Below are positions 8,029 through 13,536 of a stretch of DNA of 60,809 nt, piece by piece. A model generated the notes under the pieces. The model was not told the origin of the DNA. It did no database searches and worked only from the letters and a program-made list of their open reading frames with translations. This DNA comes from a virus: the IMG/VR virus record IMGVR_UViG_3300008262_000072, positions 1 through 60,809 of that record; one strand, 5' to 3'. Position 1 is the stretch's first letter; every line of letters starts with the position of its first letter. Both the position numbers and the translations under genes were made by a program.

Positions 8029-8038
8029 ATTGTATAAT
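8010..8038 (+). promoter_or_regulatory. Sigma70-type promoter built into the terminator
   Basis: TTGACA (8010-8015, hairpin apex) and TATAAT (8033-8038), spacer 17 bp. The expected start site (about 8045) is only a few bases from ATG 8048, so that message would be nearly leaderless. The tRNA at 8231 and the rubrerythrin genes follow. Confidence 0.8.
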
Positions 8039-8047
8039 TGAGACATT

Positions 8048-8230
8048 ATGAAAACTGAAAAACAATACATCAAAAAAGTACGTGTGAAAACCACGTTGGA
8101 GAATTACTACGTTTGTTCACCAGAGACTAAAGAGATTGATGGGGTACAATTTGTTTACGTAATCAAAAACATTGGTATTAGGGAAACACCTAAATTAATG
8201 CGGAAAGAATCATTAGAATATATCAAATAA
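8048..8230 (+). CDS. Hypothetical protein, possibly leaderless
   Basis: 60 residues, basic, beta-rich in appearance (YIKKVRVKTTLENYYVCSPE, then VQFVYVIKNIGIRETPK). No family recognised. No Shine-Dalgarno is visible, and the promoter puts the transcript start close to the ATG. The stop abuts the tRNA. Confidence 0.6.
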   Translation: MKTEKQYIKKVRVKTTLENYYVCSPETKEIDGVQFVYVIKNIGIRETPKLMRKESLEYIK

Positions 8231-8305
8231 GGGCCGATAGCTTAATGGTAAAGCAGTGAACTCATAATTCATTGAGTCTAGGTTCAATTCCTAGTCGGCC
8301 CACCA
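8231..8305 (+). tRNA. tRNA with CAT anticodon (Ile2-type likely, or elongator Met)
   Basis: Acceptor GGGCCGA/TCGGCCC, anticodon loop CTCATAA, encoded ACCA. A paired position 1-72 rules out the initiator type. The body resembles tRNA-Ile(CAU), which needs lysidine at C34; this cannot be settled by eye. Confidence 0.85.
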
Positions 8306-8323
8306 TTTTTATTAAGGATTATC

Positions 8324-8773
8324 ATGTCTATTACAATTAAAAACCTTGAGGCGGCATTGGCTGGAGAAAGTCAAGCGCACATCAAGTATCGTTACTTTGC
8401 AAAGATTGCTATGGAAGAAGGTCATGAGGAAATTGCCAAACATTTTTGGCACACCGCTGACCAAGAATTACTCCATGCATGGGGTCACCTTGAGTTGTTG
8501 GTTGGTAAACCAACTACCAAAGAATGTCTTGAAATGGCCATCGAAGGTGAAACATATGAGTTCACTACAATGTATCCTAATATGAAAAAAGATGCAGAGA
8601 TAGAAGGCAACAAAGAAGCAGAACGTGAAGCTGCACACCAAATTGCAGAAAGTCACACACACGCTGAAGAATTCCGTGCAGTTCTTGCTAAGGCAGAAAA
8701 GAAATTTGCAGCATTGGCTAAGATTGAGAAACGTCATGCAGAAGCATACAAAGCAAAATTGGAGGCACTATAA
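8324..8773 (+). CDS. Rubrerythrin-like diiron protein
   Basis: 149 residues. A four-helix ferritin-like fold with ligand motifs GESQAHIKYRYFAKIA (E15), ADQELLHAWGH (E48, H51) and a second half EGETYEF / ESHTHAEEFR. Rubrerythrins reduce hydrogen peroxide with electrons from rubredoxin. Unlike classical rubrerythrin the rubredoxin domain is not fused; it is the next gene (TAATG overlap). Family membership is clear, the phage role inferred (peroxide or iron handling). Confidence 0.88.
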   Translation: MSITIKNLEAALAGESQAHIKYRYFAKIAMEEGHEEIAKHFWHTADQELLHAWGHLELLVGKPTTKECLEMAIEGETYEFTTMYPNMKKDAEIEGNKEAEREAAHQIAESHTHAEEFRAVLAKAEKKFAALAKIEKRHAEAYKAKLEAL

Positions 8774-8901
8774 TGGATCACGTATGTGTAGTTTGTGGCC
8801 ACGTCCACGATGAAGAAAAAGAAGGTGCATGGGATACATTACCTGATGATTTTACTTGTCCAGAGTGCGACTGTGGTAAAGAAGATTACGAGGTCCTGTG
8901 A
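8773..8901 (+). CDS. Rubredoxin-like protein
   Basis: 42 residues with CVVCG at 5-9 and CPEC near 29-32, plus the aromatic/acidic spacing WDTLPDDFTCPEC typical of rubredoxin (iron bound by four Cys). It is likely the electron donor of the adjacent rubrerythrin. It starts in the rubrerythrin stop and ends over the GTG of the deaminase gene (GTGA). Confidence 0.85.
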   Translation: MDHVCVVCGHVHDEEKEGAWDTLPDDFTCPECDCGKEDYEVL

Positions 8902-9371
8902 AAACAAAATTTCGTGATGCGTATATGAAAGTTGCCGAGACATTCGCAGGATTGTCCTCGGCTAAAAGACTTCATGTTGGTGCCATTGTAGTCAAAGATG
9001 ACAGAATTATTTCAATTGGTTACAATGGTATGCCATCTGGTTGGGATAACAACTGTGAAGATAAAATCTATTGTGATGATGGTGATTGTTTAGAACAACA
9101 GTTACCAAAAGAGTCGGACACATGGAAAAGATATAAACTTAAAACCAAACCAGAGGTACTTCATGCAGAAACAAATGCGATTGCCAAGTTAGCTAAATCT
9201 ACCGAATCTGGTATGGGTGCTACTATGTTTGTTACCCATGCTCCATGTTTGGACTGTGCCAAACTTATATACCAAAGTGGTATTAATAGTGTTCTATATC
9301 GGAACTCTTATCGGAGTGATGATGGTATCCAATTCCTACAAAAAGCAGCCGTTTGGGTGGAAAAAATCTAA
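8898..9371 (+). CDS. cd: dCMP deaminase
   Basis: 157 residues, GTG start overlapping the rubredoxin stop. Zinc-deaminase motifs HAETNA (about 94-99) and APCLDCAKLI (about 117-126) are complete. N-terminal RLHVGAIVVKDDRIISIGYN fits the family. Converts dCMP to dUMP, substrate of ThyX (46225-46875). Confidence 0.92.
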   Translation: MKTKFRDAYMKVAETFAGLSSAKRLHVGAIVVKDDRIISIGYNGMPSGWDNNCEDKIYCDDGDCLEQQLPKESDTWKRYKLKTKPEVLHAETNAIAKLAKSTESGMGATMFVTHAPCLDCAKLIYQSGINSVLYRNSYRSDDGIQFLQKAAVWVEKI

Positions 9372-9373
9372 TA

Positions 9374-9409
9374 CTCCTAAATAGCTGAGGGTAATTGTGC
9401 CCTTAGGAG
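9374..9409 (+). promoter_or_regulatory. Hairpin that masks the Shine-Dalgarno of the SprT-like gene
   Basis: CTCCTAA (9374-9380) pairs with TTAGGAG (9403-9409), the ribosome site of the next gene; inner GGG/CCC (9389-9391 with 9400-9402) extends it. No T-run, so translation control is more likely than termination (inference). Confidence 0.5.
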
Positions 9410-9415
9410 ACCAGG

Positions 9416-9925
9416 ATGATTATTCGTGTGGTTAACTGTCCAGACAAAGATTTTAAGCCCTTTGTTGAAAGAGCTGCCCAATTCTTCGCTAAAGAATTGA
9501 TACCTAATACACGGATAAGGAATAATTGTGCAACCGAAATTAAATTTTGTACAAAGATAGATGAATATGGTTTTGCTAGTATTGAAGATTACAATACACA
9601 AAAACAACCTCGAAAATTCCTAATAGAAATAAATCCAAATATTGGATCCAGAAGAATACTGGAAACTTTGGCACATGAAATGGTTCATGTGAAACAATAC
9701 ATTGATGGTGAAACGAACGATGAGTTGACCCGATGGAGAGGTAAACGGGTTGATCCAGACAAAATTGATTATTGGGTTCAGCCATGGGAAATAGATGCTT
9801 ACGGCCGTGAACCAGGACTACTTACGAAGTTTGCTATATCTGAACACTTGTGGGAAACGTTTGCTGACTTTGTTGACCCATCTGGTCCAATAAATTATAA
9901 TCCGATTGCATGGAAAAAAGAATGA
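9416..9925 (+). CDS. SprT-like putative zinc metallopeptidase
   Basis: 169 residues. HExxH site AHEMVHVKQY near 81-90, preceded by FLIEINPNIGSRRILETLAH, and a later Glu in EHLWETFAD that could be the third ligand. Found as a conserved protein in T4-like aquatic phages. Substrate unknown. Its Shine-Dalgarno is in the stem described at 9374-9409. Confidence 0.7.
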   Translation: MIIRVVNCPDKDFKPFVERAAQFFAKELIPNTRIRNNCATEIKFCTKIDEYGFASIEDYNTQKQPRKFLIEINPNIGSRRILETLAHEMVHVKQYIDGETNDELTRWRGKRVDPDKIDYWVQPWEIDAYGREPGLLTKFAISEHLWETFADFVDPSGPINYNPIAWKKE

Positions 9926-10461
9926 GTGTTGAAGCGGATAAATTTACATATGGCCAAGGTAACATAAAAGTTATCACAAATGAACCAGGCGTAAAAGTAA
10001 AAATGGGTAAATACTGTTCAGTTGCTGGGGATGTAAAGGTCTTTCTTGGTGGCAATCATAGAGTTGATTGGATTACAACATTTCCTTTTGGCCACACAAG
10101 CACAAACGAAATCAACGTTGGTAAAGTTGAAGGACATCCAAGTACAAACGGTGATATAATTATTGGTAATGACGTTTGGTTAGGCACAGGATGCACAATC
10201 ATGTCTGGTGTAAAGATTGGTGATGGTGCTGTTGTTGCTGCACATTCACACGTTGTACGTGATGTTGAACCTTATGCCATGGTCGGTGGAAATCCAGCAA
10301 GAACAATCAAACTTAGGTTTGAACAAAGAATTATTGATGCACTGATGGAATTAAAGTGGTGGGATTTAGATACAGATGTGGTAAAATTAATCGTCCCGAG
10401 CTTGTGTTCCGAACCAAATTATGATACAATACAAAACTTAATACAGAAGTATAAAAAATAA
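9922..10461 (+). CDS. Acetyltransferase of the left-handed beta-helix (CatB/Vat) type
   Basis: 179 residues from ATG 9922 (ATGA overlap with the previous stop); ATG 9910 in frame is possible. Hexapeptide repeats (IIIGNDVWLGTGCTIMSGV, KIGDGAVVAAHSHVV) then the C-terminal VGGNPARTIKLRF typical of xenobiotic or sugar O-acetyltransferases. Catalytic His candidate in LGGNHRVDW. May modify sugars made by the phage glycosyltransferases (inference). Confidence 0.88.
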   Translation: MSVEADKFTYGQGNIKVITNEPGVKVKMGKYCSVAGDVKVFLGGNHRVDWITTFPFGHTSTNEINVGKVEGHPSTNGDIIIGNDVWLGTGCTIMSGVKIGDGAVVAAHSHVVRDVEPYAMVGGNPARTIKLRFEQRIIDALMELKWWDLDTDVVKLIVPSLCSEPNYDTIQNLIQKYKK

Positions 10462-10475
10462 TTTTTAATAACCGC

Positions 10476-10504
10476 TTGCCAAGACATAAAAGTTCCTATA
10501 TAAT
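10476..10504 (+). promoter_or_regulatory. Sigma70-type promoter
   Basis: TTGCCA (10476-10481), 17-bp spacer, TATAAT (10499-10504). Opens a transcript of about 175 nt that ends at the terminator 10655-10684. Confidence 0.75.
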
Positions 10505-10510
10505 AACACT

Positions 10511-10621
10511 ATGACAAATTTTAAACACATATCCTTTACGTTGCATCAAGAGTATCGCACAATTAATTGTGGTGATAGCTCATGGGCGCCGACCGGGTTT
10601 TGTGTAAAGAGAGAGAACTAA
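10511..10621 (+). CDS. Possible 36-aa ORF within a short transcript
   Basis: Starts ATG at the predicted transcript start (MTNFKHISFTLHQEYRTINC...), so it would be leaderless. No homologue recognised. The same transcript has a hairpin AGAACT/AGTTCT (about 10615-10634) and may instead be a small RNA. The stretch 10462-10773 otherwise holds only promoters, a terminator and the boxA-like site. Confidence 0.35.
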   Translation: MTNFKHISFTLHQEYRTINCGDSSWAPTGFCVKREN

Positions 10622-10654
10622 AACATAAGTTCTAATTAAGACTCCAAACACAAG

Positions 10655-10684
10655 ACCCTAGACCTAAAAAATCTAGGGTTTTTT
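10655..10684 (+). terminator. Intrinsic terminator
   Basis: CCCTAGA / TCTAGGG with an A-rich 9-nt loop, then six T. Separates the short transcript from the tRNA array. Confidence 0.88.
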
Positions 10685-10711
10685 GTTTGTTGTTTCAATA
10701 CAACATAGTGG

Positions 10712-10739
10712 TTGCCAGAATCTTTGGTTCTGATACAAT
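10712..10739 (+). promoter_or_regulatory. Promoter of the first tRNA block
   Basis: TTGCCA (10712-10717) and TACAAT (10734-10739), spacer 16 bp, 35 bases before tRNA-Gln. Followed by a boxA-like sequence. Confidence 0.65.
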
Positions 10740-10745
10740 ACACTC

Positions 10746-10760
10746 TGTTCTTTAAAAATT
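10746..10760 (+). promoter_or_regulatory. boxA-like antitermination site
   Basis: TGTTCTTTAAAAATT. Closely resembles the rRNA-leader boxA (E. coli TGCTCTTTAACAATT) bound by NusB/S10. The same core recurs at 11585, again between a promoter and tRNAs. Confidence 0.5.
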
Positions 10761-10773
10761 TGTTGTAGTTTAT

Positions 10774-10847
10774 TGGGGTATAGCATAGTGGTAGTGCTGC
10801 GGACTTTGAATCCGTAGGTCCTTGTTCGATTCAAGGTACCCCAGCCA
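10774..10847 (+). tRNA. tRNA-Gln (TTG)
   Basis: U1-A72 acceptor TGGGGTA/TACCCCA as in bacterial Gln tRNAs, anticodon TTG, G73, encoded CCA. First tRNA of the main array. Confidence 0.93.
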
Positions 10848-10881
10848 TATAAAAACACATTGATGCAGTGTGTTTCTATAT

Positions 10882-10973
10882 GGAAGATGATGCAGCGGGG
10901 TTGGTCCTGCGACTGGCCTTGAAAACCAGGTTCTCAGAAATGGGATGGGGTTCGACTCCTCCGTCTTCCGCCA
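10882..10973 (+). tRNA. tRNA-Ser (TGA)
   Basis: Acceptor GGAAGAT/GTCTTCC, anticodon TGA in stem CTGGC/ACCAG, long variable arm (class II), G73 and encoded CCA. Confidence 0.92.
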
Positions 10974-10978
10974 AACAT

Positions 10979-11066
10979 AGAAGGTTGCCCGAGAGGTTAA
11001 GGGAGCAGTTTGCTAAACTGTCGTTGCGAAAGCGGCGCATCGGTTCGAATCCGATACCTTCTGCCA
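10979..11066 (+). tRNA. tRNA-Ser (GCT)
   Basis: Acceptor AGAAGGT/ACCTTCT, anticodon GCT, class II variable arm (about GTTGCGAAAGCGGC), G73, encoded CCA. Confidence 0.92.
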
Positions 11067-11072
11067 GTAAAT

Positions 11073-11164
11073 GCCAGCGAGACTGGGTAGTCAGAGAGGT
11101 CTTATACACCTTTTAGCGCCAGATTAGCGTTCTTGAGAGTGTTCGAGTCACTCCGCTGGTACCA
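11073..11164 (+). tRNA. Atypical tRNA-like gene, apparent TAT anticodon
   Basis: Acceptor GCCAGCG/CGCTGGT with G1-U72, T-arm GAGTG/CACTC, encoded ACCA. Best anticodon arm is GAGGT-CTTATAC-ACCTT, giving TAT (AUA codons, Ile). But a 24-nt variable region with its own hairpin (AGCGC/GCGTT) and a cramped D-arm (GACT-GGGT-AGTC) are class II or degenerate features. Could be an Ile tRNA of odd shape, a Leu-derived tRNA, or a decayed copy. Confidence 0.55.
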
Positions 11165-11172
11165 AATGAAAG

Positions 11173-11388
11173 ATGATTATGTGGAAAATTATAAACGAAG
11201 ATAAGATGATATTAAATGCAAGTCCAACATTGAATGATGCAATGAAGTTTGCAAAAGGTTACGATAAGTTTGTAACCATCACCAATGGTGAGATGGAATT
11301 TGTAGGTAAGTTCGGTGTTGATACTATCAAGGACGGAAAGTGTCCTGATGGAGTTGATTACACTTGGATGAAACGAAGAAATATGTAG
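11173..11388 (+). CDS. Hypothetical small protein in tRNA array
   Basis: 71 residues: MIMWKIINEDKMILNASPTL, then NDAMKFAKGYDKFVTITNGE. No family recognised. Its stop TAG (11386-11388) lies inside the 5' end of tRNA-Cys, so maturation of the tRNA would cut the message. Confidence 0.6.
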   Translation: MIMWKIINEDKMILNASPTLNDAMKFAKGYDKFVTITNGEMEFVGKFGVDTIKDGKCPDGVDYTWMKRRNM

Positions 11389-11460
11389 GTGTGACCCGAA
11401 AGGCTAGGGAGCAGATTGCAAATCTGTTTTATGCAGGTTCGATTCCTGTCACCTACTCCA
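11385..11460 (+). tRNA. tRNA-Cys (GCA)
   Basis: Acceptor GTAGGTG/CACCTAC, anticodon GCA, U73 (a Cys identity base), encoded CCA. Overlaps the stop of the upstream ORF by 4 bases. Confidence 0.93.
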
Positions 11461-11467
11461 AAAATTA

Positions 11468-11501
11468 GTCGTATAAAAATTAAATTTGAAATTTATACGA
11501 C
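11468..11501 (+). other. Long hairpin after tRNA-Cys
   Basis: GTCGTATAAA / TTTATACGAC, 10-bp stem, 14-nt loop, no T-run. A second hairpin, TGTTGTA-GAAA-TACAACA, follows at 11505-11522. Possibly a processing or weak termination site before the next promoter. Confidence 0.6.
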
Positions 11502-11528
11502 AAGTGTTGTAGAAATACAACACACTGG

Positions 11529-11557
11529 TTGACAGACATTCATGGTTGTGTTATACT
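11529..11557 (+). promoter_or_regulatory. Promoter of the second tRNA block
   Basis: TTGACA (11529-11534), 17-bp spacer, TATACT (11552-11557), ahead of tRNA-Glu. Confidence 0.75.
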
Positions 11558-11584
11558 TCATCTATGAATTGAGAAATCAATCAT

Positions 11585-11593
11585 TGTTCTTTA
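11585..11593 (+). promoter_or_regulatory. Second boxA-like site
   Basis: TGTTCTTTA followed by an A/T run, placed between the promoter and tRNA-Glu exactly as at 10746. The repeated arrangement supports a real antitermination element. Confidence 0.5.
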
Positions 11594-11611
11594 AAATTTT
11601 GAATGCTTTAT

Positions 11612-11687
11612 GCACCTATCGTCTAACGGTTAGGACGATGCCCTTTCAAGGCATAAACGGCGGGTTCGATTCCCCCTAGGTGTACCA
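11612..11687 (+). tRNA. tRNA-Glu (TTC)
   Basis: Acceptor GCACCTA/TAGGTGT (G1-U72), anticodon stem ATGCC/GGCAT with TTC, A73, encoded CCA. Confidence 0.9.
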
Positions 11688-11833
11688 TTGTTAAGTGTTA
11701 TCAAGGTATCGTCATAGGACGCTATGACTATGCGGGCTCAACTGTGCGAGGAACGGGTCCTGATATAACTGCTATTCGCTTGTGAGTGCTAGCTACATTG
11801 TTCACAAATAGGCACGATAGCACTTAACAATGG
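11688..11833 (+). ncRNA. Unassigned structured RNA A in tRNA array
   Basis: The ends pair over up to 18 bp: 11685-11702 (CCATTGTTAAGTGTTATC) with 11816-11833, one G-U pair. Inside: GTCATAG/CTATGAC (11711-11717 with 11722-11728), AGGA/TCCT (11749-11752 with 11758-11761) and TTGTGA/TCACAA (11780-11785 with 11802-11807). No ORF, and not tRNA-shaped. The 5' arm begins in the CCA of tRNA-Glu. I do not recognise the class. Confidence 0.6.
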
Positions 11834-11839
11834 TAGTTT

Positions 11840-11913
11840 GGAGGTATAACTTAGTGGTAAAGTAGTAGGCTTTTAACCTATTAACCAGAGTTCGATTCTC
11901 TGTACCTCTACCA
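11840..11913 (+). tRNA. tRNA-Lys (TTT)
   Basis: Acceptor GGAGGTA/TACCTCT (G1-U72), anticodon TTT in TAGGC..CCTA, A73, encoded CCA. Confidence 0.92.
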
Positions 11914-11920
11914 AAAAATT

Positions 11921-12005
11921 GGAGATGCGGCAAAGTGGGAGAGTTGCGGCAGACTGTAAATCTGTTCTTTCGGGTGAGTAGGTTCGAATCTTACCATCTC
12001 CACCA
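11921..12005 (+). tRNA. tRNA-Tyr (GTA)
   Basis: Acceptor GGAGATG/CATCTCC, anticodon stem CAGAC/TCTG with GTA, class II variable arm as in bacterial Tyr tRNAs, A73, encoded CCA. Confidence 0.94.
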
Positions 12006-12205
12006 AATCCCGTTACCACTTTCGTTAAAGTGGCGTTTGATTAGCGAGAGAGATCCGGTGGCAGAAAACCGATAGCGGGGTGGGAATAAAGCACTCCCCA
12101 GACTCTGATAGGCAGAATCCTAACTGCACACAGACATTAGAATAAAATGGATGGACAGAGTAACTGCTCAATTAAGGGCTTGTGTGGAAACAAGTAGCTT
12201 ATACT
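12006..12205 (+). ncRNA. Unassigned structured segment B in tRNA array
   Basis: No ORF. A first domain is closed by CCCGTTA/TAGCGGG (12009-12015 with 12073-12079) and holds CCACTTT-CGTT-AAAGTGG (12016-12033) and CGGT/ACCG (around 12055-12071). Further on: GCAG/CTGC and CTTGT/ACAAG hairpins (the latter near 12179-12195). The first domain is tRNA-sized (71 nt) but lacks T- and anticodon-arm consensus and CCA. Class not recognised. Confidence 0.45.
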
Positions 12206-12211
12206 ATTTTA

Positions 12212-12286
12212 GGTGCGTTCATATAATGGTCATTATCTCGGATTGTCTATCCGAAGATGGGAGTTCGATTCTCCCACGCATCGCCA
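12212..12286 (+). tRNA. tRNA-Asp (GTC)
   Basis: Acceptor GGTGCGT/ACGCATC, anticodon stem CGGAT/ATCCG with GTC, G73, encoded CCA. Confidence 0.93.
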
Positions 12287-12314
12287 AATGTTATATTGTT
12301 GTAAGGAAATAAAA

Positions 12315-12671
12315 ATGAATATAGAAGATATGGTTGGTAAAGTGTTCACATCGGTGACACAAGATGGTCGTGAAATGATATTTGCTAATGATACTGAAAA
12401 ATTCAAATTCTATCATTATCAAGATTGTTGTGAATCGGTTTACATTGAAAGTGTTGTAGGCGATTTATCAGATTTAGAAGGTGAACCACTTTTGATTGCT
12501 GAAGAAGTATCAGGTGAAATACCAGAAGCTAGAGAAGATGAATACATTGAATCTCGTTCATGGACATTTTACAAATTTGCTACACGCAAAGGTTATGTTG
12601 ATGTTCGTTGGTTGGGAGAATCAAACGGTTATTATTCTGAGTCAGTAGATTTAGAATATGAGTTAGTATAA
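12315..12671 (+). CDS. DUF7448-type conserved phage protein
   Basis: 118 residues from ATG 12315 (Shine-Dalgarno AAGGAA). Conserved core FYHYQDCCESVYIESVVGDL followed by PLLIAEEVSGE and SWTFYKFATRKGYVDVRW is characteristic of this widespread phage/bacterial family, whose function is unknown. A longer in-frame reading would start inside tRNA-Asp and is rejected. Confidence 0.8.
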   Translation: MNIEDMVGKVFTSVTQDGREMIFANDTEKFKFYHYQDCCESVYIESVVGDLSDLEGEPLLIAEEVSGEIPEAREDEYIESRSWTFYKFATRKGYVDVRWLGESNGYYSESVDLEYELV

Positions 12672-12677
12672 GAATAT

Positions 12678-12752
12678 TCCAGAGTAGCACAGCGGTAGTG
12701 CAGTTGACTGTTAATCAATTGGTCGTAGGTTCGATCCCTGCCTCTGGAGCCA
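12678..12752 (+). tRNA. tRNA-Asn (GTT)
   Basis: Acceptor TCCAGAG/CTCTGGA (U1-A72), anticodon stem TTGAC..ATCAA with GTT, G73, encoded CCA. Confidence 0.94.
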
Positions 12753-12955
12753 AGCCGCTCCGCTTTGTTAGCGGATACTGTGACCCGCAGGATAGAAGTG
12801 AGGTGACTCTCAAGGGTGGTAGTCTTCTTACCGAAAGGCCGCTGGCAATGCGTTAACGGTCCTGGTCGGGAAGCGGGTGGAAGGTGTGTGAGATTTGCGG
12901 GGCAACCCAAGAGATGATACACTAAATTACCGCCGCAGGATGCAGAGCATTTAAT
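12753..12955 (+). ncRNA. Unassigned structured segment C in tRNA array
   Basis: Clearly more GC-rich than its surroundings. Helices: CCGCT/AGCGG (about 12756-12775); ACCCGC/GCGGGT (12783-12788 with 12873-12878), enclosing GGCCG/CGGTC (around 12838-12861) and GACT/AGTC; then TTGC/GCAA (about 12896-12906) and ATGC-AGA-GCAT near 12940. An antisense ORF here (12632-12922) runs through tRNA-Asn and is not credible. Class not recognised. Confidence 0.5.
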
Positions 12956-12958
12956 TTC

Positions 12959-13032
12959 GCCCTATTAGTATAATGGTATTACACCTGTTTTGTAGTCAGG
13001 TTACGGCAGTTCGATTCTGTCATGGGGCCCCA
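12959..13032 (+). tRNA. tRNA-Thr (TGT)
   Basis: Acceptor GCCCTAT/ATGGGGC, anticodon loop TTTGTAG giving TGT (stem has a U-U at 31-39), C73, encoded CCA. Confidence 0.85.
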
Positions 13033-13038
13033 GTTTTT

Positions 13039-13114
13039 CTCTCTGAAGCGTTATCAGGTTGCGTACACGGTTTGGGGCCGTGTGGTCAAGGTTCGAATCC
13101 TTGCAGGGAGACCA
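13039..13114 (+). tRNA. tRNA-Pro (TGG)
   Basis: Acceptor CTCTCTG/CAGGGAG (C1-G72, a Pro identity feature), anticodon TGG in ACACGG..CCGTGT, A73, encoded CCA. Confidence 0.93.
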
Positions 13115-13120
13115 GTTTAT

Positions 13121-13194
13121 GGGGAATTAGTATAATGGGATTACGGCAGCTTTGCAAGCTGTTTATAGGAGTTCGATTCTCCTATTCTCCACCA
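13121..13194 (+). tRNA. tRNA-Ala (TGC)
   Basis: Acceptor GGGGAAT/ATTCTCC with a G3-U70 wobble, the Ala identity element. Anticodon TGC in CAGCT/AGCTG, A73, encoded CCA. Confidence 0.94.
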
Positions 13195-13200
13195 AATTTC

Positions 13201-13275
13201 GGTGATGTAGCAAAACGGTAATGCACCTCCTTCATACGGAGAAGATTGGGGGCTCGAGTCCCTCCATCACCACCA
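13201..13275 (+). tRNA. tRNA-Met elongator type (CAT)
   Basis: Acceptor GGTGATG/CATCACC, anticodon loop TTCATAC, A73, encoded CCA. Paired 1-72 excludes the initiator type. One of three CAT tRNAs in the window. Confidence 0.85.
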
Positions 13276-13282
13276 ATATTAT

Positions 13283-13357
13283 GGGCGATTAGTAAAATGA
13301 ATATTACACAACGCTACGAACGTTGAAGTGGGAGTTTGATTCTCTCATCGCCCTCCA
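13283..13357 (+). tRNA. tRNA-Arg (ACG)
   Basis: Acceptor GGGCGAT/ATCGCCC, anticodon stem CAACG/CGTTG with ACG (needs host TadA for inosine), U73, encoded CCA. D-loop lacks the usual GG (AAAATGAATA), a mild oddity. Confidence 0.85.
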
Positions 13358-13361
13358 AAAT

Positions 13362-13436
13362 GCCGAGGTAGCTCAGTGGTAGAGCAGCGTCTTGATAAGG
13401 CGTTGGCCAAGAGTTCAATTCTCTTTCTCGGTACCA
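13362..13436 (+). tRNA. tRNA-Ile (GAT)
   Basis: Acceptor GCCGAGG/TCTCGGT (G1-U72), anticodon GAT, A73, encoded CCA. Confidence 0.9.
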
Positions 13437-13439
13437 AAT

Positions 13440-13513
13440 ATCTCGCTGGTGTAATGGCAGCATAGCGGTCTCCAAAACCGTTGGTTGGGGTTCGAGTCCC
13501 TAGCGGGATGCCA
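13440..13513 (+). tRNA. tRNA-Trp (CCA)
   Basis: Acceptor ATCTCGC/GCGGGAT (A1-U72 and G73, as in Trp), anticodon CCA in GCGGT..ACCGT, encoded CCA end. Confidence 0.93.
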
Positions 13514-13536
13514 AGTTTTATTAGAAGGTGGTTAAT

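Noticed and set aside
10868-11116. Plus-strand ORF of 82 codons
   Set aside because: It spans tRNA-Ser(TGA), tRNA-Ser(GCT) and the start of the atypical tRNA; not a protein gene.
12006-12205. Group I intron or RNase P RNA in the tRNA array
   Set aside because: None of the universal core segments (P/Q/R/S or the RNase P P4 consensus) can be read; the flanking tRNAs are intact, so nothing is interrupted.
12632-12922. 96-codon antisense ORF in the tRNA region
   Set aside because: It runs through tRNA-Asn and the structured segment C; tRNA-derived residues dominate it.
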